A stretch of 6,840 nt of DNA from NCBI GenBank assembly GCA_005773145.1, contig SXHS01000324.1:1-6840 (forward strand). The letters are read 5' to 3'. Both the position numbers and the translations under genes were made by a program. The stretch is from Planctomycetaceae bacterium. GTDB lineage: Bacteria > Planctomycetota > Planctomycetia > Pirellulales > Pirellulaceae. Below, piece by piece: positions 1 to 4,892 of the stretch. The notes under the pieces were generated by a model that was given only the letters and a program-made list of their open reading frames with translations, did not search any database and was not told the DNA's origin. Numbering within the stretch: the first letter of the stretch is position 1; each line of letters starts with the position of its first letter.

Positions 1-367
1 GATCGAAACCAAGGGCAATGGCATTCGCAACTGTGACCGACATTTGGTTGGAGATGGTGAAAGGATTCAATGGATCCTGGGGTAGGGTGGCCCGGAAATT
101 TTCAAATGTTGGGATCTGTTCGACTACGGACTCATGGTCGCCGGCGTCATCGATCATCGCCGTACGAACCTCTTGGTAGTCAAGCGAAACGGTATTGGTT
201 TCGACGAAATAGATAAAATCACTGTCATTTGCGAACTCAACGTCGATGGTGACTGTAACGGGATCTTGGATCCGCTGCTCCCAAAGTCGGGCCGCTGATT
301 CAAAGGCGGCAATTATTTCCGGCCGCGCAAAAATTAGGGGCCCGAAATTCAGATCGATGCGAAAGCG
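1..367 (-). other. N-terminal part of a second metallopeptidase-like domain (NF038122-like), truncated by window edge
   Basis: Residues 1341-1462 read FRIDLNFGP, IIAAFESAARLWEQRIQDP, VTVTIDVEF, then SLDYQEVRTAMIDDA, a short linker, and MSVTVANAIALGFD. This order (opening strand, amphipathic helix ending W-E-x-x-I-x-D-P, strand V-T-V-T-I-x-V, a Y-x-x-V-x-x-A-hydrophobic helix, V-T-x-A-x-A-x-A-L-G) resembles the N-terminal half of secreted metallopeptidases that I recall as NF038122. The zinc motif would lie past base 1 and cannot be seen. GC is lower here than in the rest of the gene. Confidence 0.5.
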
Positions 368-3300
368 ATTTTGTTGTGCCGTGTCACGCAGTGGCCGGCC
401 TTCATTATCGGTGTCGGTTTGTGGCCTGCCATCGGGATCCAAGCCGGCACCGACCGAGTCATCTCGTAGTGAGGTCAGGACCACGGGCTTGCCCGGCTGA
501 CCGACCACCTGCAGTCGCCCGCCAATACGTTCTTCATTGGCGCCGGGGATGCCGGCCGTTACAAATCCCGCCTCGGTTCCCAAGATCTTCACGACCAGAC
601 TCTCGTTGGCGCTACTTTCCAAGCGCAGGCCGCCGTAGGTGTGCAGGTCCGGGACATAGATCGTGTCGCGTAGGACATGCACGATATCCGTGTCGTCCCA
701 CACGGACTCGGTTGTCAACGTACCACCGCGTACCTCCATGCCGTTGATTTGGTTGTTCCCCAACCGGTTCTTTCGCACGAGTGCACCTTGGTTGTCGACC
801 AAGGCCGCAAATCGATCGACAAATCCGGTGGAGCGGCCGATGTCGGCGACGAGCCGATGATTGAGCGAGCTGGTATCGATGTCGATGACGGGACCATCAT
901 TGTCACGGAAGACATTGTTGACCACGACAGGTTGCGAGGCGCGGACGAAGATGGTGCCTGGTGAATTGAAGCCGCGACCAAAGCGGTCCAACTGGGCTTG
1001 GCCGCCGAAGCCATCTCCGTTGTTTTCGAAGACCGAATTTGTGATGCGGGCTTCGGCTTGATGGACTTCAATGGCGTTGAAGCCCGTAAAGGTGCCTTCG
1101 ATGCGATTGATGCCACCGCCGTAGGCGATGACCGCATGATCGATGCTACCGGTGGATGTATGGCGGAGGATGATTCCGCCCCAGTCCCCGGCGTCCGGTG
1201 GACTATCGGTTTGACTGTTATTGGTGTCGGAGGTTCCGCCAAACCCGAAGCGATTATCCTGCAGCGACGTGAAAACGACGGACCGTGTGGCCGTGCCTTC
1301 GGCCATGAGCGTCGCTCCCATGCCGATTTCGAGGCGTCCCCCGTCGAATTTGACAACCGTGCCAGGGTCCACGACCAGGCTGGCATCCAGGCGGGCCTGA
1401 CGCTGCGATGGCGATGTCTGCAGCACGGGGCCACCGGGCGTTCCTTGCACGGTCAGGTTTTCAGTGACGATGTGGACGATATCGGTGTCGTCCCAGCGGC
1501 CGGCGACCGTCATGGGCTGTAAAACGCTATTGACCGTGGGGACGCGCACAAAGAGGCCGTTGATCGAGTTATTCAGAATCAGGTTACCGTGGATCTCGGG
1601 GCCCACGCGATCGTAATCGGAGGTGAACGATGTGGTCTGAAACGCGGGTGCGTGAAAGTTCGTCTCTTCAAAACTGTTGGGCGTGGCCGACATGGCGGCA
1701 GACGCGCTGCGGGTGATGGTGGAAAATGTAACGGTTGGCCGCGCGTCGATTATGTGCACCGGATTCACGACACCCGATACCGACTGTTGCAAACCGGATC
1801 CGCCACCGTAACGCACGTCGGCCTGATTGATGTAGTTGAGAAAGATGCCTTGATCTTCGGCGACGGCGCGGCCTGCAGCCCGATCCAGGTCATGGCGGAC
1901 GACGATCCCTCCCCAGTGCCCTGGCTGGGGCGTGGTGGCGATGGGATTCGTGTCCAGCCCGATGGTTTGGTCATCCGCAGATGTGAAATAGACGGATCGG
2001 GTGGGTGTCCCCAGGACTTGCAGCGCTCCTCCGCTCCGATCGATCGTGACGGAGGAACTTCCGACGGCCATCACGCTGCGCCGCATATGGAAGATCGCAC
2101 CGGCGTCGACCATGACGGTGACTCCGCGTGGCACTTCCATCGTGGTGCCATCCGCCAGGGGCGCGCCCAATCCGCTAAAGCCGATCTGGTAGGCACGATT
2201 GTCGGCCAGCGTGTCGAGATTGCCATCCGCACCGCCATTCCCCACGATCCGCACGATGTCGCCAGGGACTGCTGCGGTTAAGGCAGCGGCCACGTTGTTG
2301 TAGGGGCTGGCGAGTGTACCGGTTCCCGTGCCGGTGAATGCTTTGTCCACGATGCGGGTACGGGCTGGAGTCTGCACGTTGAACCAATAGTCATGAACGC
2401 CTCCTGGTCGGCCATCTGCGTCGCCGTCGATGAGTGTCCCTGACGTATCAACGATTCCCGTGGCGATATCCGGTCGAAACTGGAGACGCAAATCGTAGAC
2501 GCCTTGCGTGGTTCCGCCAAAGCCCGTGTCGGCGATGACGGGATCGTACTGATGGTTGCCGCTGGCCGAAACGCCCAGGTAATAGGTGCCCGAAGTCAGT
2601 GCCAGGCCCAAAAAGGCATCTTCGCTGAAATAGTCGTCGTTCTGCGCGATCAGTTCCCGCCCCGCATTGGTTTCACGGTACAGACGGAGCACCGGATCGA
2701 GAAGGCTCGAGTCCGCCAGCCGTTCGGCGATGGTCTCGGCCGTGAACTGGCCCGCCGCGCTCAAGGTGAACCGATAGAGATCGATGTCCTTGCTGTCAGG
2801 ACGATAGAGGTGTTGACCATGCACAATGTCGTGATCACCGGGGAAGATCGGTTCCACGGTCGGGAGGATGCGCGACGAATCGGGGGCGAAACCCCGCGTG
2901 ATGTTGGTGTAATCCAAGCGGGGATCGGATCCCTGGATGGTGCCGGGGGGCAGGTCGAAGGTATCCCCGAGACCCAGCAGGTGGCCGATCTGGCGCATGG
3001 CTTCTCGGAACCAATTCTCGCCAAACCCATCCCGCCATTGCTCGGCCGCTTCCATGATGGCGGTCGGTCCGAAATTGGGAATGGTGCCGGCCAGGCTTAG
3101 GACGCCCCCCACGCCGGTGGGCACCGCGGTATTCAGCGCGCGGAACTCGCCGGTGACAATTGACAAGCCTTGATCGGCCGTTTCCACGAATTGCACGCCC
3201 AAATATTGTGCGTAGAGAGCAAAGATCTCCCGTGCGCGTTCTTTCTGTCGTGCGGTGATCAAATTGCGGAGTCGATTACCATTGCCATCCTCGCCGTACT

Positions 3301-4387
3301 CGTCGCGGAAGTTGTAGGCGATGGTGCTGACCCCTGAGACGTTATCCGCACCCACGAGCAGATGGCGGTTCTGATTCAGGTAGGTCGACGGATGTCCTGG
3401 ATCGTTGTCCGATCCTGGCAGGGGGAGCGCGAAGTTCTGTGCTTCGATCTCAGATGAGAGCAGGATGCCCTGATTACCGATGATCCCCAGGTCGGTAGCG
3501 GTAGCGAAGCTGGAACCCGGATCAACCGTTACACTCGATTTCGTGGGGGGGACCGGCAAGGCCTCACCATTGCCGATGCGCAGGCGGTAGGTGCCCACGC
3601 CGGTCGACAACTCGTGCAACGGTGCCGCAAACGTTAGTACGGCCGTATCGGTGGTCGAGTTGTAATTCACGCTGGTCGGTTGATGTCGCACGTCGTCCGT
3701 GTTGGTCACCGTACCGTTCGTGAAGATCAGTTGATAGAACGCGGGATTGGTGGCGGTGGTCGGACGCAGATCGTCCTTGTTGAAATAGACCACAATCTGG
3801 TTCGTTGCTTGTTGCAATACGCCTTGGGCATTGCGTGTGATGGGTTGCGGAACGATGGCGACGACTTGAGCGCCGAGATCGAGCCTGAAGGTCACACTGC
3901 GATCGACCCCCATGTTGAAGGGCTGGTTGTCCAGGTTCTTCAGCGGCGCGGAACCCGAGCCCACGATATCAATGCGATACAAATCGTCGGGGAGGGCCGT
4001 GGCGAATCGCGCGATCACGGTGTTGGGTTCGTTGCCGACGCCGATGAATCCCGGCGTGATTGCGACATCATTGGACTGTCCGAACGCGCCATCCAGGCCT
4101 GCACGCATGACGCGGATGCCGGCCAGACTATTGGGGTCGATGCGTTGCCCTTCATTGAAGCGGAAGGTCAACTCGACCGGCGCCACGTTGCGGACGTCAT
4201 TGTTTTGCAACAAGGTTCCATCATTGGGCGTGATGCCGATCAATTGTGGGCCCACCGCCATCATTTGACGGGAGTCCAATTGCTCGATACGCAGCGTACG
4301 CTGCGTACTACGGTGATTCTTTACCGATCGAATTGCCCGATGCCGGCCATGGCCTCGCGGATTAGAAACCGAGCGCCACTGGGTCAT
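1..4387 (-). CDS. Giant multidomain surface protein: Ig-like, degenerate M10-like protease, PPC, beta-helix, second metallopeptidase-like domain (C-terminus off window)
   Basis: This frame runs from ATG 4387 for 1462 codons with no stop and leaves the window at base 1, so the gene is partial at its 3' end. Domains in order (residues): basic N-terminus with LRIEQLDSR motif (1-46), two Ig-like domains (48-171, 172-282), matrixin/M10-like domain with a degenerate zinc motif (about 345-495), PPC domain (515-640), right-handed beta-helix with a DUF1565-type entry motif (about 676-1335), and the first part of another metallopeptidase-like domain (1341 onward). The start is supported by GAGGAG six bases upstream. 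No hydrophobic signal peptide is visible, but the architecture and N-terminal motif are typical of exported planctomycete giant proteins, so an extracellular or surface location is inferred. It lies 145 bp downstream of a co-oriented dockerin-protein gene and may be co-transcribed with it. The exact substrate or role cannot be read from sequence. Confidence 0.9.
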   Translation of the reverse strand, partial: MTQWRSVSNPRGHGRHRAIRSVKNHRSTQRTLRIEQLDSRQMMAVGPQLIGITPNDGTLLQNNDVRNVAPVELTFRFNEGQRIDPNSLAGIRVMRAGLDGAFGQSNDVAITPGFIGVGNEPNTVIARFATALPDDLYRIDIVGSGSAPLKNLDNQPFNMGVDRSVTFRLDLGAQVVAIVPQPITRNAQGVLQQATNQIVVYFNKDDLRPTTATNPAFYQLIFTNGTVTNTDDVRHQPTSVNYNSTTDTAVLTFAAPLHELSTGVGTYRLRIGNGEALPVPPTKSSVTVDPGSSFATATDLGIIGNQGILLSSEIEAQNFALPLPGSDNDPGHPSTYLNQNRHLLVGADNVSGVSTIAYNFRDEYGEDGNGNRLRNLITARQKERAREIFALYAQYLGVQFVETADQGLSIVTGEFRALNTAVPTGVGGVLSLAGTIPNFGPTAIMEAAEQWRDGFGENWFREAMRQIGHLLGLGDTFDLPPGTIQGSDPRLDYTNITRGFAPDSSRILPTVEPIFPGDHDIVHGQHLYRPDSKDIDLYRFTLSAAGQFTAETIAERLADSSLLDPVLRLYRETNAGRELIAQNDDYFSEDAFLGLALTSGTYYLGVSASGNHQYDPVIADTGFGGTTQGVYDLRLQFRPDIATGIVDTSGTLIDGDADGRPGGVHDYWFNVQTPARTRIVDKAFTGTGTGTLASPYNNVAAALTAAVPGDIVRIVGNGGADGNLDTLADNRAYQIGFSGLGAPLADGTTMEVPRGVTVMVDAGAIFHMRRSVMAVGSSSVTIDRSGGALQVLGTPTRSVYFTSADDQTIGLDTNPIATTPQPGHWGGIVVRHDLDRAAGRAVAEDQGIFLNYINQADVRYGGGSGLQQSVSGVVNPVHIIDARPTVTFSTITRSASAAMSATPNSFEETNFHAPAFQTTSFTSDYDRVGPEIHGNLILNNSINGLFVRVPTVNSVLQPMTVAGRWDDTDIVHIVTENLTVQGTPGGPVLQTSPSQRQARLDASLVVDPGTVVKFDGGRLEIGMGATLMAEGTATRSVVFTSLQDNRFGFGGTSDTNNSQTDSPPDAGDWGGIILRHTSTGSIDHAVIAYGGGINRIEGTFTGFNAIEVHQAEARITNSVFENNGDGFGGQAQLDRFGRGFNSPGTIFVRASQPVVVNNVFRDNDGPVIDIDTSSLNHRLVADIGRSTGFVDRFAALVDNQGALVRKNRLGNNQINGMEVRGGTLTTESVWDDTDIVHVLRDTIYVPDLHTYGGLRLESSANESLVVKILGTEAGFVTAGIPGANEERIGGRLQVVGQPGKPVVLTSLRDDSVGAGLDPDGRPQTDTDNEGRPLRDTAQQNRFRIDLNFGPLIFARPEIIAAFESAARLWEQRIQDPVTVTIDVEFANDSDFIYFVETNTVSLDYQEVRTAMIDDAGDHESVVEQIPTFENFRATLPQDPLNPFTISNQMSVTVANAIALGFD
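368..700 (-). repeat. Beta-helix long-period repeat, copy 2 (cut short)
   Basis: Residues 1230-1340 repeat the opening WDDTDIVHVLRDTIYV and the GGRLQVVGQ and PVVLTSLRDDSVGAG landmarks of copy 1, but the WGGI coil expected about 25-35 residues after the LTS block is absent. The sequence instead passes from RPLRDTAQQN into a different domain near residue 1341. At DNA level the 24 bases encoding WDDTDIVH (677-700) differ from copy 1 (1472-1495) at only three positions. Confidence 0.55.
701..1495 (-). repeat. Beta-helix long-period repeat, copy 1 (complete)
   Basis: Residues 965-1229 start with WDDTDIVHIVTENLTV and include LVVDPGTVVKFDGGRLEIG, SVVFTSLQD, DWGGIILRH, ITNSVFENNGD, VVVNNVFRDNDG and NQINGMEVRGG. 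The [FY]-T-S-x-x-D and WGGI landmarks also occur in the preceding section at residues about 798 and 825, and the block WDDTDIVH recurs 265 residues later. V-x-x-N-x-F-x-x-N-x-G turns are classic for parallel beta-helix coils. Confidence 0.6.
1496..2362 (-). other. Right-handed beta-helix, first section (DUF1565-type entry)
   Basis: Residues 676-964. The section opens with GTLASPYNNVAAALTAAVPGD followed by IVRIVGNGGADG, the G-T-x-x-x-P-[FY]-x-x-[IV]-x-x-A-L-x-x-A-x-P-G-D entry seen in DUF1565/pectate-lyase-like beta-helices. Later landmarks are VMVDAGAIFHMRRS, SVYFTSADD, HWGGIVVR and NLILNNSINGLFVR. Such solenoids form long rods and bind or cleave polysaccharides, but no catalytic residues can be assigned, so adhesion or structural display is just as likely. 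Confidence 0.65.
2468..2845 (-). other. PPC (bacterial pre-peptidase C-terminal) domain
   Basis: Residues 515-640 contain DIDLYRFTLSAAGQFTAET, LLDPVLRLYRETN, ELIAQNDDYFSEDAFL and SGTYYLGVSASGN. These match in order the D-x-D-x-Y-x-F, LDP-x-L-x-L-Y, A-x-N-D-D and G-T-Y-Y-x-x-V landmarks of the PPC family (PF04151). PPC domains commonly sit beside secreted peptidase domains and may act in binding or in latency before removal. The degenerate peptidase domain immediately upstream fits this pairing. Confidence 0.8.
2903..3355 (-). other. Matrixin/M10-like metallopeptidase domain, zinc site degenerate
   Basis: Residues about 345-495 include TIAYNFRDEYG, a helix ARQKERAREIFALYAQYLG, VQFVETADQGLSIVTGEFR, and the helix REAMRQIGHLLGLGDTFDLP. 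The last segment aligns with the metzincin zinc motif HExxHxxGLxH as R465-Q466-I-G-H469-L-L-G-L-G-D475. The first His is Arg, the catalytic Glu is Gln and the third His is Asp; only the middle His remains. The fold is probably kept, but zinc binding and hydrolysis by the usual mechanism should be lost. It is followed directly by a PPC domain, a partner often found with secreted peptidases. Confidence 0.7.
3542..3874 (-). other. Ig-like domain 2
   Basis: Residues 172-282 open with GAQVVAIVPQPI and carry a NQIVVYFNKDDL strand, a FYQLIFTNG strand and a TYRLRIG closing strand. This parallels domain 1 (opening I-x-P, then x-V-x-F-x-F/N, then a closing Y-R-I/L-x-I-G) and suggests a second Ig-like beta-sandwich. 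Sequence identity with domain 1 is low. The assignment rests on strand pattern only. Confidence 0.5.
3875..4246 (-). other. Ig-like domain 1 (Big_5/SbsA-like)
   Basis: Residues 48-171 begin GPQLIGITPNDGTLL and continue with VELTFRFNEGQRIDPNSLAGIRV. This is the usual layout of bacterial Ig-like domains of the SbsA/Big_5 kind: an xxxxSPxDG opening strand followed by a x-L-T-F-x-F-N/D strand. It probably acts as a structural spacer holding the later domains away from the cell surface. Confidence 0.6.
4256..4294 (-). other. Planctomycete-type N-terminal export/anchor motif
   Basis: Residues 32-44 of the second gene read LRIEQLDSRQMMA, preceded by about 30 residues very rich in Arg, His and Lys. 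From memory this matches the L-x-x-E-x-L-E/D-x-R-x-L/M-L/M pattern found near the N-terminus of many large planctomycete surface proteins, usually just before the first folded domain, as here. No hydrophobic core typical of a Sec signal peptide is present in the first 60 residues. A targeting or processing role is inferred from distribution, not shown. Confidence 0.65.
4288..4307. repeat. Perfect 20-bp palindrome inside the second gene
   Basis: The half-site TACGCAGCGT is followed immediately by its exact reverse complement ACGCTGCGTA. It covers codons 27-34 of the second large gene (the T-Q-R-T-L-R residues just before the LRIEQLDSR motif), beginning 80 bases after the start codon's first base. 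In RNA it could fold as an eight-pair stem with a GTAC loop; in DNA it could be a dimeric binding site. Confidence 0.9.
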
Positions 4388-4406
4388 AGACTGCTCCTCG
4401 GCACAT
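4362..4406 (-). CDS. Possible 14-codon leader ORF overlapping the second gene's start
   Basis: On the minus strand ATG 4406-4404 opens a short frame (MCRGAVYDPVALGF) ending at TAA 4364-4362, inside the second large gene and 21 bases past its ATG. It has its own good Shine-Dalgarno sequence, GGAGG at 4414-4418, seven bases upstream. Ribosomes translating it would cross the RBS and start of the large gene, so translational coupling is conceivable. Short ORFs with purine-rich leaders occur often by chance in GC-rich DNA and the peptide resembles nothing I recognise, so this stays speculative. Confidence 0.25.
   Translation of the reverse strand: MCRGAVYDPVALGF
4394..4399 (-). promoter_or_regulatory. 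Ribosome binding site of the second large gene
   Basis: On the minus strand GAGGAG ends six bases before ATG 4387. The spacing and match to the anti-Shine-Dalgarno sequence support this ATG over other candidates; the nearest upstream ATG (4406) is out of frame. Confidence 0.7.
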
Positions 4407-4450
4407 GGTGCCGCCTCCGCGCGAGGACTCCCCGAGACGAAAACGCCTCG
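4399..4450 (-). promoter_or_regulatory. Three consecutive hairpins in the leader of the second large gene
   Basis: Read on the minus strand: (1) 4433-4450, stem CGAGGCG/CGTCTCG, seven pairs including one G-U, loop TTTT; (2) 4414-4426, stem CCTC/GAGG, loop GCGCG, burying the GGAGG before the small leader ORF; (3) 4399-4413, stem CGGCAC/GTGCCG, loop CAT, touching the GAGGAG of the main gene. No T-run follows any of them, so they are not intrinsic terminators. A role in translation control or RNA stability is inferred. Confidence 0.35.
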
Positions 4451-4532
4451 CGATTCCGCGCGCCTGTTGCCTCTTCAAAACGTTCCCTTACCTTCACGAT
4501 GTCCCGTCATGGCTAGATCTGGGCGTGCGACA

Positions 4533-4892
4533 TCACGCCTGTTCGTTTAGCCATGCTTGCCACACATCCTCCGCCAGTTCGCCCAAGATATGTTCCAGAT
4601 CTTGGGGGCTGGCATCTTCTTTGTCGTCCGTCACCAGCGTCGTGCCAGCGAAATCCCGCATGTGGTCGGTCGCGGTGTGGCTCACGACAAACCATGGCAG
4701 ATTCCCGTACTGCGCCGCCGCCATCGCCGAATCATGACTTGTATCTCGGTCGTTGGAGGAAGGTTCTTTCATGACATTGTCGATCACGGAGTTGGCCTCA
4801 TCCGACACGTACCAACTCTCCGAAGGTGCGATGGGGGTTGCGGTGGCCAGTGGCGGCGCGGTTGCCGCCGTGCGAGTTGCGGCGGCGCGGCG
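4533..4892 (-). other. C-terminal tail after the dockerin, unrecognised
   Basis: The last 119 residues start with an Ala/Thr/Pro-rich linker (RTAATAPPLATATPIAPSES) and end in an acidic, helix-prone segment (DKEDASPQDLEHILGELAED, then VWQAWLNEQA). No transmembrane helix or known sorting signal is seen. Dockerins are often C-terminal, so a further tail of this length is noteworthy. Confidence 0.6.

Larger units (their letters stand above)
4388..4532. other. 145-bp intergenic gap between the two large genes
   Basis: This is the only stretch without a convincing gene. It contains the leader hairpins, the two Shine-Dalgarno sequences and the start of the small leader ORF. I see no confident -35/-10 promoter and no hairpin followed by a T-run, so the sequence does not decide between an operon and a separate promoter. 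Confidence 0.6.

Noticed and set aside
715..1434. 239-codon minus-strand ORF in another frame
   Set aside because: Overlaps the beta-helix frame and its Ser/Ala/Pro/Arg-rich translation resembles no protein family; a frame-shifted shadow.
1589..2281. 230-codon plus-strand ORF
   Set aside because: Antisense to the beta-helix region with clear repeated motifs; no recognisable domain in its own translation.
3680..4516. 278-codon plus-strand ORF
   Set aside because: It lies antisense to the continuous minus-strand frame that encodes recognisable Ig-like domains; its translation shows no domain and biased composition typical of GC-rich shadow frames.
4498..4534. Inverted repeat GATGTC/GACATC overlapping the stop of the first gene, as a terminator
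   Set aside because: Only six pairs with a 25-base loop and no T-run in the direction of transcription.
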